Positions 35,768 to 43,425 of a DNA stretch of 64,000 bases are shown piece after piece. Both the position numbers and the translations under genes were made by a program. Source of the DNA: Paenibacillus sp. FSL R7-0337 (GTDB lineage: Bacteria; Bacillota; Bacilli; Paenibacillales; Paenibacillaceae); the NCBI RefSeq assembly GCF_037969875.1, contig NZ_CP150218.1:4526001-4590000 (forward strand). Reading direction: 5' to 3'. A model generated the notes under the pieces. The model did no database searches, was not told the DNA's origin, and was given only the letters and a program-made list of their open reading frames with translations. The first letter of the stretch is position 1. Each line of letters opens with the position of its first letter.

Positions 35768-36332
35768 CAGCCGGAGTACAAATACTATTACGATTTATCA
35801 TCATACCCTGAATCCCGGAAACGGAGAGTGGACCCTGTGGGCCAGCGATAAAGGACTGATCCGCTTATCCTTCCCGCAGGACGAAGGGCAATTACCTGCC
35901 ACATGGTTGAAAATGTATGCGCCTGCCCATGAGCTCATAGAGGATGCCGGTAGATTTGAGCAGCTTGGAGTGATAACGCTACTGGAGCGTTATTTTGCCG
36001 GAGAGCCGGTAGATTTCAGCAGTGTGGAGCTGGATCTGTGGGGCACTCCGTTTCAGCAGGAGGTGTGGCGGGGGCTGCTTACCATCCCGCATGGGGAGAC
36101 GGCCAGCTACAAGCAATTAGCTGAGCGGATCGGCAGACCGTTGGCAGTTCGTGCTGTCGGTGCAGCCAACGGGCAGAACCCGGTGCCGGTTATTGTACCC
36201 TGCCACCGGGTGATTGGCGCGAACGGTACCTTAACCGGCTTCCGGGGCGGACTCCAGATGAAGCAGGAATTACTCCAGCTGGAGGGGATTCTGAATGTAA
36301 AGGCGGCTGGTCATGAACGATTTGCTTTTTGA
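35748..36332 (+). CDS. adaB: O6-methylguanine-DNA methyltransferase (AdaB/Ogt type)
   Basis: A 194-residue suicide repair enzyme. The active-site motif is IVPCHRVIG with acceptor Cys152, preceded by the helix-turn-helix GTPFQQEVWRGLLTIPHGETASYKQLA and followed by FRGGLQMKQELLQLEG. It moves methyl groups from O6-methylguanine onto Cys152. AAGGAGG lies upstream of the ATG, inside the 3' end of adaA, and its own 3' end overlaps alkA by 20 bases. Confidence 0.95.
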   Translation: MNPSRNNSRSTNTITIYHHTLNPGNGEWTLWASDKGLIRLSFPQDEGQLPATWLKMYAPAHELIEDAGRFEQLGVITLLERYFAGEPVDFSSVELDLWGTPFQQEVWRGLLTIPHGETASYKQLAERIGRPLAVRAVGAANGQNPVPVIVPCHRVIGANGTLTGFRGGLQMKQELLQLEGILNVKAAGHERFAF

Positions 36333-37212
36333 GCTGCCGCTGCCGGCAGACTTTGACCTGGGGGCCTGTCTGGAGTACATGAACCGCTCGCCGCTGGAAT
36401 GCCTGTTCCGCACGGATGAAGCAGGCGTCAGCCGGATGTTCAGGATAGAGGGCGGCCCGCTTCTGGTGAGGCTCAGTGTGTCCGAGGATCACAAGCTGTG
36501 TGTAACCCTGCTGCATGGGGCGATTCCTGGTGCACTGGAGCAGGAGGCGTTGGCCCGCTACATTGTGGAGTGGTTTGATCTGGACCGGGACCTTGCCCCG
36601 TTCTACATGCTGGCGGCAGCGGACCCGCTGCTCGGGCCGCTGGCAAGTGAGCACCGGGGGCTGCGGATCATCGGCATCCCGGATCTGTTCGAGGCGTTAT
36701 GCTGGGCGATTCTGGGGCAGCAGGTGAATCTGGCTTTTGCCTACAGGCTGAAGCAGCGGCTGACCGCTGAATACGGGGAAGCGCTGGAATGGGAGGGGCA
36801 GACCTACTACCGGTTCCCCGCACCGCAGGTGTTCGCGCAGGTGCAGCTAGAGGAATTATGCGCTTTGCAGTTAACCCGCAGTAAGGCGCAGACGATTCTT
36901 ACGGTCGCCGGGCTGATCGCAGCCGGGGAGCTGAGCCGGGAGGAGCTGCTGGCGCTTCCGTCCCCGGCTGCCGCCGAGCAGCGGCTGCTGCAGATCCGCG
37001 GGATCGGCCCGTGGACCTCGCAATATGTCCGTATGCGCTGCCTGCGCGATGCATCCTCTTATCCGGTCGGCGATGTTGGCCTGCAGAACGTGATCAAGCA
37101 TCTGACCGGCATGGACCGCAAGCCGACACCGGCGGAGCTGCTGGAGCTGGCCCGGCCGTGGCAGGGTTGGGAAGCATACGCCACCTTTTACTTGTGGCGG
37201 GCGTTATATTAG
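36313..37212 (+). CDS. alkA: DNA-3-methyladenine glycosylase II (AlkA type)
   Basis: A 299-residue HhH-GPD glycosylase that removes alkylated purines. Visible motifs are WAILGQQVNLAFAYRLKQRL, the helix-hairpin-helix LLQIRGIGPWTSQYVRMR and catalytic Asp254 in YPVGDVGLQ. It is the last gene of the alkylation-repair operon. The order adaA-adaB-alkA on one strand gives sensor, direct-reversal enzyme and base-excision enzyme from one message. A strong terminator follows immediately. Confidence 0.95.
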   Translation: MNDLLFELPLPADFDLGACLEYMNRSPLECLFRTDEAGVSRMFRIEGGPLLVRLSVSEDHKLCVTLLHGAIPGALEQEALARYIVEWFDLDRDLAPFYMLAAADPLLGPLASEHRGLRIIGIPDLFEALCWAILGQQVNLAFAYRLKQRLTAEYGEALEWEGQTYYRFPAPQVFAQVQLEELCALQLTRSKAQTILTVAGLIAAGELSREELLALPSPAAAEQRLLQIRGIGPWTSQYVRMRCLRDASSYPVGDVGLQNVIKHLTGMDRKPTPAELLELARPWQGWEAYATFYLWRALY

Positions 37213-37257
37213 AACAAAGCCCTGTCTCGCCGGATTCCGGGGGACAGGGCTTTGTTT
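37213..37257 (+). terminator. Terminator of the adaA-adaB-alkA operon
   Basis: AACAAAGCCCTGTC (37213..37226) pairs with GACAGGGCTTTGTT (37243..37256); the loop is CG-rich. It is symmetrical and could act in both directions. Confidence 0.9.
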
Positions 37258-37286
37258 GCGTTGTTGCGGCTGATCTGCCCAATGCG

Positions 37287-37413
37287 GATGTGGTGGGAAA
37301 ACCGACCACAAATGGACGGCGCGATGGCTACCGGGCCGAATGTAATCGAAAAACCGATTATATTGGACGGCGCGATGGTTACCGGGCCGAATGTAATCGA
37401 AAAACCGATTACA
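37287..37413. repeat. 51-bp periodic hairpin array, type B (three copies)
   Basis: Three units have cores at about 37288, 37339 and 37390 (spacing 51-52 bp). The last core is a perfect hairpin TGTAATCG-AAAAAC-CGATTACA; the first has different but still complementary arms, TGTGGT and ACCACA, around GGGAAAACCG. The 25-bp stretch between the cores (ACGGCGCGATGG-TACCGGGCCG) is nearly identical in the first two units. It fills the gap between two converging genes. Confidence 0.85.
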
Positions 37414-37515
37414 TTCGGCCAGCGCACAGGCACATCGGCTTTGAGCATAGTATTTCCCCCAATGTGTGTTGCCCGCAATGCCCATCGGCCCAATGTTACC
37501 TCAGCCTCCCCAGCC

Positions 37516-37941
37516 TCACCGCCCCTTCATCATGAAGATCTGGAAGCATACGCCGAACTTATCAGTCACCATGCCGTATGCGGGACTGTAATAGGTAGGG
37601 GCCAGCTCGATATCGACGGTGCCGCCTGCCTTCAGTGAGTTGAATAGCTGCTGTGCTTCAACCTCGGTTTCCACCGAGAGACACACATTGATGCTGTTGC
37701 CCCGGCTGCGCGGCATACCCGGCTCATAATCCGCCACAAAAAACTTCGTCTCTCCCGCCAGTAACACGGCATGGGCAATCTGCGCCTTCTCCTGCTCCGT
37801 CATGGGGGCGTCCGGATTCTGCGGGCCTTCGCCCATTGTTTGCTTGAACAGCACCACAGCGCCAAGCGCCTCCTGATAAAAGGCTATCGCCTCCTCAGCA
37901 GATCCATCCACCAGAATATAAGGGTTCATTTGCAGCTTCAT
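37516..37941 (-). CDS. VOC superfamily protein, PhnB/YjdN type
   Basis: A 141-residue protein of the glyoxalase/bleomycin-resistance fold in its PhnB-like form (MNPYILVDGSAEEAIAFYQEALGAVV; FFVADYEPGMP; TYYSPAYGMVTDKFGVCFQIF). Members bind a metal or small ligand, but most have no known substrate, and no active-site assignment is possible here. It is divergent from a WYL-domain regulator 114 bp away, its likely controller. Confidence 0.9.
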   Translation of the reverse strand: MKLQMNPYILVDGSAEEAIAFYQEALGAVVLFKQTMGEGPQNPDAPMTEQEKAQIAHAVLLAGETKFFVADYEPGMPRSRGNSINVCLSVETEVEAQQLFNSLKAGGTVDIELAPTYYSPAYGMVTDKFGVCFQIFMMKGR

Positions 37942-38055
37942 GTCTTGTTCGCTCCTTGGAAGGTATATTTGCCTGTACTAACCGGCTATGGTTATAGTGT
38001 AGACTGTAATAGTGACAGGTCTTGTCATAGTTAAAATATAAATGGAGTGAACCCT

Positions 38056-39018
38056 GTGTCGAAATCCAAAAGGCTGCTGGACCTGATGATGACCGTCAAC
38101 CGCAAGCGCAAATTCACCGTAAGGGAGCTGGCTGACGAATTCCAAGTCTCTTCACGCACAATCCTTAGGGATTTGCAGGAGCTGGGGGAGCTGGGCGTAC
38201 CGCTCTATTCCGAAGTGGGGCCGCATGGAGGGTATCAGGTACTAAGCGAGAGAATCCTGCCGCCGATTGCGTTCACGGAGGAAGAGGCGGTGGCGATTTT
38301 TTTTGCCAGCCATGCCCTGCGCCATTATAAATATCTCCCCTTCAAGGAAGAATCCTTATCCGCCCTGCACAAATTCTATAACTACATGTCTGGCGATGTC
38401 CGTGACCGGATTGACGAGATGAAGCACCGGATCGATTTCCTGACCCCGGCGCGGCAGGCGGAATTCCCTTATCTGCCCCAACTGCTGGAAGCGGCCACCG
38501 GGCAAAAAGTGCTGCTGATCGATTACCAGTCAAAGGCCCGGCGGCAGCAAAGGTGGATTCAGCCCGTCGGCATCTATGCCAGTAACGGCCTGTGGTATTG
38601 TCCGGCGTATTGTTTCCTGCGGAGCGGCATCCGGATCTTCCGCTGTGACCGGATTCAGTCTGCCGGATATGATGAAGCGGGACCGGCCGCGCTTGATCTT
38701 CGTCATATCCACTTGGACAATATGGAGGAATACGGCAGTCCGCCGCCGCCGCAGACAGAGCATAGACTTATCAAGCTATACGTGGAGCTGGGCAGTGAGG
38801 GGGTTCAGGCCTGCGAAGGGGAGGTATGGTCCCCGGTGCTGCTGCATATGCGTGAAGATGGCACAGGCTGGCTGGAGGGCGAGATTCCGGGAAGTGATCT
38901 GGGCTTCTTCGCGCGTTTTGTGATGGGCCTATGCAGCGAGGCTACGGTGCAGGAGCCGCCGGAGCTGGTGGCTGAGGTGAAGCGGACGCTTGCGGATATG
39001 CTGGAGAAGTATAGTTGA
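38056..39018 (+). CDS. HTH plus WYL-domain transcription regulator (YafY/DeoR-like)
   Basis: A 320-residue regulator with an N-terminal winged helix-turn-helix (about 5-60: RKFTVRELADEFQVSSRTILRDLQELGELGVPL) and a WYL domain (about 140-215: VLLIDYQSKARRQQRWIQPVGIYASNGLWYCPAYC) that senses ligands, often nucleic-acid fragments or nucleotides. A C-terminal WCX-like extension follows. I choose GTG 38056, 7 bases after GGAGTG, over GTG 38047. It probably regulates the divergent VOC gene. Confidence 0.9.
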   Translation: MSKSKRLLDLMMTVNRKRKFTVRELADEFQVSSRTILRDLQELGELGVPLYSEVGPHGGYQVLSERILPPIAFTEEEAVAIFFASHALRHYKYLPFKEESLSALHKFYNYMSGDVRDRIDEMKHRIDFLTPARQAEFPYLPQLLEAATGQKVLLIDYQSKARRQQRWIQPVGIYASNGLWYCPAYCFLRSGIRIFRCDRIQSAGYDEAGPAALDLRHIHLDNMEEYGSPPPPQTEHRLIKLYVELGSEGVQACEGEVWSPVLLHMREDGTGWLEGEIPGSDLGFFARFVMGLCSEATVQEPPELVAEVKRTLADMLEKYS

Positions 39019-39090
39019 TCTAAAAGCCCTTAAGATATTAGGCAGCTCCTGCACCCGTCACCGACCTCTCGCTGGAGATAAAAGTAGCTG

Positions 39091-39276
39091 ATTGTATTTC
39101 CTGCAACAGAAAGCTTATATTTGACCGTAAAATGATATTCTGTTGTATTTCGTACATTAGAACATGGCATTTTGGGCGAAAAATAGTCTCTGTTCAACAA
39201 TCCATTGTACCGAATACAATAGAATCTATTTCGAAGCTGTTTTGACACCATTCCATTGTACAGAATACAGTTACTG
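39091..39276. repeat. 51-bp periodic hairpin array, type C (two inverted pairs)
   Basis: Four short cores have centres near 39099, 39150, 39212 and 39263, i.e. spacings 51, 62 and 51 bp. The third is ATTGTA-ccgaa-TACAAT. The first two are in the opposite orientation to the last two (TTGTATTTC versus GAATACA), so this array is an inverted pair of dimers. It occupies the 320-bp gap between converging genes, where I see no gene. Confidence 0.75.
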
Positions 39277-39338
39277 CTGTTCCAGCGCCTATAGTATCCG
39301 AATGTTTGCGCAGGAATGAGGTTTAAATCTGATGCATG

Positions 39339-40796
39339 CTAGCCCAGCCATGCCACCGCCAATCTGCGGATGCCTTCATCGATCAGATCCTCGGCGATCC
39401 CGCCGAAGCCCAGGATGAATTCAGGCTGATCGTAGTCCGGCTTGCCCCACCAGGTGTAGGACATGGGGGTAACGCGAATGCCCTCGGCTTCCGCTGCGGC
39501 AGCAAGCTCCCTGGCGCTGGTGCTAATGCTAACTCTGCTGCTGACTCTGGAGCCAACTTCTGCTTCGGGCGGCTTAAAGGTCAGCAGCAGATGGAATCCG
39601 GCATCCGTTCCGCTGAGTACTGCGGCATCGCCGAAATGCTGCCTGACCGAACGCAGCAGCAGGTCATGCTTGCGCTGATAGAGCAGGCGCATCCGGCGCA
39701 GGTGCTTCTCGAAATGCCCCCGCTCCATGAAATAATGCAGCGCAATCTGATGCAGCCGTGAGGCTGAATGCTCCAGGTACAGCTCGCTTCTCAGGCTGTG
39801 ATAATCCGGCAGCAGCTCCTCCGGCAGAACCATATAGTGAATACATAAGGCAGGGGTTACTGACTGGGCGAAGCTGCACATATAGATCACCGGGCTGCCC
39901 TCGGCAAGCCCCTGCAGCGCAGGGATCGGCCGCCCGTGATAACGGAACTCCCCGTCATAATCATCTTCGATGATATAGCCGCCTGTGGACCGGGCCCACT
40001 CCAGCAATGCGAGGCGTTTGGTGATCGGCATGGTCATCCCCCGGGGAAACTGGTGGGACGGCGAGATGTACACAGCATTTGCCCCGCTGCTGTACAGCTT
40101 GTCTAGCTGCAATCCGTCCTCCTCGAGCGGAATCGGCAAGATGTTGTATCCGCTCCGCCGGAATGCCGCTGGCAGCAGGTGGTACCCCGGATCTTCGATA
40201 CCCAGTCTGTTAACCCTTCCCTTCAGCAGCAGACATAGCAAAGAACACAGCGTATACTGGTCGCCGCCGACTACAATCTGCTTCTCTGTGCAGCGCAGCC
40301 CGCGGAATTGCCGCAGATGGGCGGCGATGCTTGCGCGGAGGGCAGGCTCTCCTTGGGGGTCGCCGTACTGGAGCAGGTCTGGATTCGCCAGCTGCTCCTG
40401 GTAGAGACTGCGCCATATTTTATGCGGGAACAGGGAGAAATCATTGTGCGACATATGGAAATCATACGCGTAGTGCCGTGAATCCCGGGGCGTGATCGGG
40501 CGGGGGGCCGGACTGGGCCGTTCCCCGCCAGGAGCAGTGCTGCCTTCCTGGTGAACGGGCAGGATGTAATAGCCGCTGCGCGGCTTGCTGGCGATGAAGC
40601 CCTCTGCCAGAAGCTGCTGGTAAGCAAGCTCCACCGGAGTGGCGCTGATTCCGCATAACGCCGCCAGACGGCGGATAGAAGGCAGGCGCATCCCGCTCCG
40701 GAGGCTGCCGCTCAGGATTGCTTTTGCCAGATAATCATAGAGCTGTATGTAGTAAGGGGTCTCGCTGTGTTCATTCAGATCCGGGACAAGCAGCAT
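39339..40796 (-). CDS. MocR/GabR-type regulator lacking the PLP lysine
   Basis: A 485-residue protein with a GntR-type winged helix (about 10-80: IQLYDYLAKAILSGSLRSGMRLPSIRRLA) fused to an aminotransferase-like domain (about 110-480). Fold motifs are intact (YGDPQGEPALR; GIEDPGYHLLPAAF; YISPSHQFPRG; IIEDDYDGEFRY), but the segment that should read roughly SFSKSLTPALRIGY is SFAQSVTPALCIHY: the PLP-binding Lys is Gln311 and the phosphate-contacting Arg is Cys318. The CAG codon is at 39864..39866. It is divergent from an acetyltransferase gene, its likely target. Confidence 0.9.
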   Translation of the reverse strand: MLLVPDLNEHSETPYYIQLYDYLAKAILSGSLRSGMRLPSIRRLAALCGISATPVELAYQQLLAEGFIASKPRSGYYILPVHQEGSTAPGGERPSPAPRPITPRDSRHYAYDFHMSHNDFSLFPHKIWRSLYQEQLANPDLLQYGDPQGEPALRASIAAHLRQFRGLRCTEKQIVVGGDQYTLCSLLCLLLKGRVNRLGIEDPGYHLLPAAFRRSGYNILPIPLEEDGLQLDKLYSSGANAVYISPSHQFPRGMTMPITKRLALLEWARSTGGYIIEDDYDGEFRYHGRPIPALQGLAEGSPVIYMCSFAQSVTPALCIHYMVLPEELLPDYHSLRSELYLEHSASRLHQIALHYFMERGHFEKHLRRMRLLYQRKHDLLLRSVRQHFGDAAVLSGTDAGFHLLLTFKPPEAEVGSRVSSRVSISTSARELAAAAEAEGIRVTPMSYTWWGKPDYDQPEFILGFGGIAEDLIDEGIRRLAVAWLG

Positions 40797-40901
40797 GCTT
40801 CACCTTCCATCTGTCCTTTGAAATCGGACGTTTCTGTATATTTTATAGTATACAGATTTGTATTACTATAAAAGCAATTACGACAGTGGGAGTGGACAGA
40901 G

Positions 40902-41456
40902 ATGAACGGTCATTCAAGGCTTGTAACAGGGGATAAGGTATATTTGCGCCCGCTTAACGGGGAAGATGCCGAAATGTATTACCATATGTTCTATGGCACG
41001 GAAGTCCGCAGGCTTACAGGAACGAAAAAGCATATCACCAAGGAGCAGATTGAGCAGTATATTGCCCATAAATCCGGGGATGACAGTACGGTGCTGCTGC
41101 TGATCGCGCTGAAGGAGAACGACGAGATTATCGGCGACATCGCCATTCAGGATATCGATGGGGATAACCGGAATGCCAATCTGCGGATCGCCATCGGGGA
41201 CGAGCGGCATCAGGGACAAGGATACGGGCGCGAAGCGCTGCTGCTTATGCTGGATTACGGCTTCGGCATTCTGAATCTGCACAGGATTGAGCTGGAGGTC
41301 TACAGTTATAATGCCCGTGCTGCGCATGTCTATGAGTCCATCGGTTTTGTGCAGGAGGGGGTACGGCGTCAGACGCTGTTCTATAACCATGAGTATCATG
41401 ATGTGATTATGATGGGCATGCTGGAGAGTGAATACCGGGAGCGTTATTTGAAGTAG
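40902..41456 (+). CDS. GNAT acetyltransferase, RimJ/RimL-like
   Basis: A 184-residue N-acetyltransferase. The acetyl-CoA-binding signature is IGDERHQGQGYGREALLLML (about 98-117), followed by HRIELEVYSYNARAAHVYESIGF typical of RimL-like enzymes acting on protein N-termini or small amines. GGGAG lies upstream of the ATG. It is divergent from the MocR-type gene, a frequent arrangement for a regulator and its target. Substrate unknown. Confidence 0.92.
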   Translation: MNGHSRLVTGDKVYLRPLNGEDAEMYYHMFYGTEVRRLTGTKKHITKEQIEQYIAHKSGDDSTVLLLIALKENDEIIGDIAIQDIDGDNRNANLRIAIGDERHQGQGYGREALLLMLDYGFGILNLHRIELEVYSYNARAAHVYESIGFVQEGVRRQTLFYNHEYHDVIMMGMLESEYRERYLK

Positions 41457-41464
41457 AACAGGAA

Positions 41465-41481
41465 GGTCAAATAAGGTCAAA
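41465..41481 (+). promoter_or_regulatory. CtsR operator (exact heptad repeat)
   Basis: GGTCAAA-TAA-GGTCAAA matches the CtsR consensus RGTCAAANANRGTCAAA at every defined position. It lies about 95 bp upstream of the -35 of the hsp20 promoter, a second site besides 41598..41614. Confidence 0.8.
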
Positions 41482-41510
41482 TATTTAATAATGTTAAAAT
41501 TTATTATAAA

Positions 41511-41550
41511 AAACGAGCCGAAACGCCGGATTTTCCCGGATTTTCGGCTT
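41511..41550. terminator. Stem-loop between the acetyltransferase and hsp20 genes
   Basis: AGCCGAAA (41516..41523) pairs with TTTTCGGCT (41541..41549), with an inner CCGGATTTTCCCGG. A T-run follows on the minus strand; on the plus strand the following sequence is only moderately T-rich. It probably ends the acetyltransferase message. Confidence 0.55.
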
Positions 41551-41559
41551 ATACCGGTT

Positions 41560-41614
41560 TTGTTTTCTCCGGGGGTGCAGGCTATAATAAAGCCATAGGT
41601 CAGACAAAGTCAAA
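41560..41614 (+). promoter_or_regulatory. hsp20 promoter with overlapping CtsR operator
   Basis: -35 TTGTTT (41560..41565), 17-bp spacer, perfect -10 TATAAT (41583..41588). The CtsR-type repeat GGTCAGA-CAA-AGTCAAA (41598..41614, one mismatch to consensus) covers the early transcribed region, so CtsR binding would block initiation until heat releases it. Confidence 0.8.
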
Positions 41615-41631
41615 TGAGAGGAGAATGAAAG

Positions 41632-42084
41632 ATGTTTGATTTGGTTCCTTTTGGTAAACGTAGAGATGATGCTTTTGGTGTGCTGGCGAAGTCGCTGAAC
41701 GAAGTGTTTAATGATGATTTTTTCGCACCGCTGACAAGTAACGCGCTGTCTTTCCGGACCGACATCCGGGAGAGTGAAGGAGCATATCTGATCGAGGCCG
41801 AGCTTCCGGGCTTCCGCAAAGAAGAAATCGACATTGATTATTCCAGCCCTTACCTCTCGATCAAGGCGGTTCGCACAGAAGAGAGCAATGAGGAGAATAA
41901 GGAGCATCAGATGGTGCGCCGCGAACGGCGGGTTGGCGAATATGTACGCCGGTTCTACGTCCAGGATATTGCAGAGGAAGACATCCGTGCTTCTCTGAAG
42001 GACGGTGTGCTGAGCCTGGAGGTGCCGAAACGGCAGAAGTCCCAGGGCAAACGGATCGAAATTCAGGACGGCGGCGATGCTTAA
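41632..42084 (+). CDS. Hsp20/alpha-crystallin small heat-shock protein
   Basis: A 150-residue small chaperone that holds unfolding proteins in a refoldable state. The alpha-crystallin domain spans about 40-145 (FRTDIRESEGAYLIEAELPGFRKEEIDIDY; VRRFYVQDIAEEDIRASLKDGVLSLEVPK). The C-terminal IEI serves as the I-x-I oligomerisation motif (KRIEIQDG). GAGGAG precedes the ATG. It is first in the hsp20-cbpA-clpB cluster and carries CtsR operators, fitting a combined holdase-disaggregase response. Confidence 0.95.
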   Translation: MFDLVPFGKRRDDAFGVLAKSLNEVFNDDFFAPLTSNALSFRTDIRESEGAYLIEAELPGFRKEEIDIDYSSPYLSIKAVRTEESNEENKEHQMVRRERRVGEYVRRFYVQDIAEEDIRASLKDGVLSLEVPKRQKSQGKRIEIQDGGDA

Positions 42085-42263
42085 GGGCCGGAAAGAGCTT
42101 TAGTAAGCGTCAGGGCAGCCTTAAGAGGCAGATGGACCTCCAAGTCCGGTTGAAGCTGCCGCTTCCGCAGGAACTCAGGGCTTAGCGGCTGAAGCCGCTG
42201 GCCTATCCGGTTCACCGGGCGGCAGCAGGATTTTCCCGGGCTTTTCATATAGCACTTCATATT

Positions 42264-42305
42264 AGACGCATTGTAGTGGGGGTTCCGGCTATAATGCGTC
42301 TTTTC
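42264..42305 (+). terminator. Stem-loop with T-run between hsp20 and the J-protein gene
   Basis: AGACGCATT (42264..42272) pairs perfectly with AATGCGTCT (42293..42301), followed by TTT. The loop contains a TATAAT-like stretch. It may reduce rather than stop readthrough into the next gene. Confidence 0.55.
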
Positions 42306-42352
42306 CCGGAGGAAGATGGAAGGTTCTCATTACACGAAAGGAGGAGGTCCCG

Positions 42353-43348
42353 GTGGCGGCAAATTACTATGAGCATCTTGGGGTAGATCAGAAGGCCTCG
42401 AAGCAGGAGATCAAGAAGGCCTATCAGAAGCTGGCCAAAAAATGGCATCCCGATGTCAACAAGGCCCCGGAGGCAGAGGAGAAATTCAAGGAAGCAGCCG
42501 AGGCATATGAGGTGCTGGGCGATGAAGCGAAGCGCAAAATCTATGATGAGGAGCTCCGCTATGGAGCCGCAGCAGGCTCACGGGGTCAGCGCAGCCATGG
42601 ATCAGCCTCCTCTGCGTCATGGGAATCGCCGTTTGGCGCGGGCTGGAGCAGCGGAGCCGCCTCTTCCGGTGGTATACCCGAAGAGGATCTGTTCGGGATG
42701 TTCTTCGGCAGCCGGGGCGCGGCTGACCGCGCCGGCTTCTTCTCGGGCGGCAGTGGCGCCCGTCCAGGCGGAAGCCCGTGGGGGGATGAGTTCAGTACGA
42801 TGCAGGCCCAGCTTGAGATTACGCTGGAGCAGGCCTACAAAGGCGGTAATATCAGCGTTCAGGCGGCAGGCAAGGACCTGAATGTACAGATTCCTGCACG
42901 CTCGGCGGAAGGGACCGTCATTCGGGTACCCGGCGGTGGAAGCGGAGCCGGGCAGGGCAGCGATCTGCTAATCTCGCTGCATCTCCTGCCGCACGAGATC
43001 TATGATCCGGACGGCGGGGATCTGCTCGGCACGGTTGAGATCGCCCCCTGGCAGGCTGTGCTTGGCGGGGAAGCCAAGGTGGCGCTCCCGGACGGCAGCA
43101 GCGTGAAGCTGAAGATCCCTGCCGGTATAGCCAGCGGCGGATCGCTGCGCCTCTCCGGCAAGGGGCTGAGACGTCCGGACGGAACGAATGGTGACATCCT
43201 GTTCCGGATGGAGATGGTCATTCCGGCCGGAACGACCGAGGCAGAGAAGAAGCTGTACCGCCAGCTGGCGGAGTCCGGGAGCTTTCAGGCGGGTGCGAAA
43301 CGGCGCACCTCCGGCGGAGCGCAGCGGCGCAGAGCCGCAACACGGTAA
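42353..43348 (+). CDS. CbpA-like DnaJ-family co-chaperone
   Basis: A 331-residue J-protein. The J domain (about 4-70) has the DnaK-stimulating HPD at 32-34 (KKWHPDVNK). A Gly/Ser/Phe-rich linker (about 75-145) follows, then two C-terminal beta-barrel substrate domains (about 148-310; LNVQIPARSAEGTVIRVPGGG). There is no CxxCxGxG zinc domain, which makes it CbpA-like rather than DnaJ. The start is a GTG with GAGGAGGT just upstream. Lying between Hsp20 and ClpB, it probably helps DnaK hand aggregates to ClpB. Confidence 0.92.
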   Translation: MAANYYEHLGVDQKASKQEIKKAYQKLAKKWHPDVNKAPEAEEKFKEAAEAYEVLGDEAKRKIYDEELRYGAAAGSRGQRSHGSASSASWESPFGAGWSSGAASSGGIPEEDLFGMFFGSRGAADRAGFFSGGSGARPGGSPWGDEFSTMQAQLEITLEQAYKGGNISVQAAGKDLNVQIPARSAEGTVIRVPGGGSGAGQGSDLLISLHLLPHEIYDPDGGDLLGTVEIAPWQAVLGGEAKVALPDGSSVKLKIPAGIASGGSLRLSGKGLRRPDGTNGDILFRMEMVIPAGTTEAEKKLYRQLAESGSFQAGAKRRTSGGAQRRRAATR

Positions 43349-43425
43349 GGCATATTCTGATTCAGTAAATAACAGCCGGGCATCCGGCTGATTAACATAT
43401 ACATTGTAGAAAGGCGATGATTCTA

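Noticed and set aside
37252..37638. Plus-strand open frame with a 17-residue repeat in the type B array
   Set aside because: Same artefact of the 51-bp period; it also runs antisense into the VOC gene.
41511..41550. Alternative reading as a HrcA CIRCE operator
   Set aside because: CIRCE is TTAGCACTC-N9-GAGTGCTAA; this stem has a different sequence, while the CtsR repeats nearby fit well.
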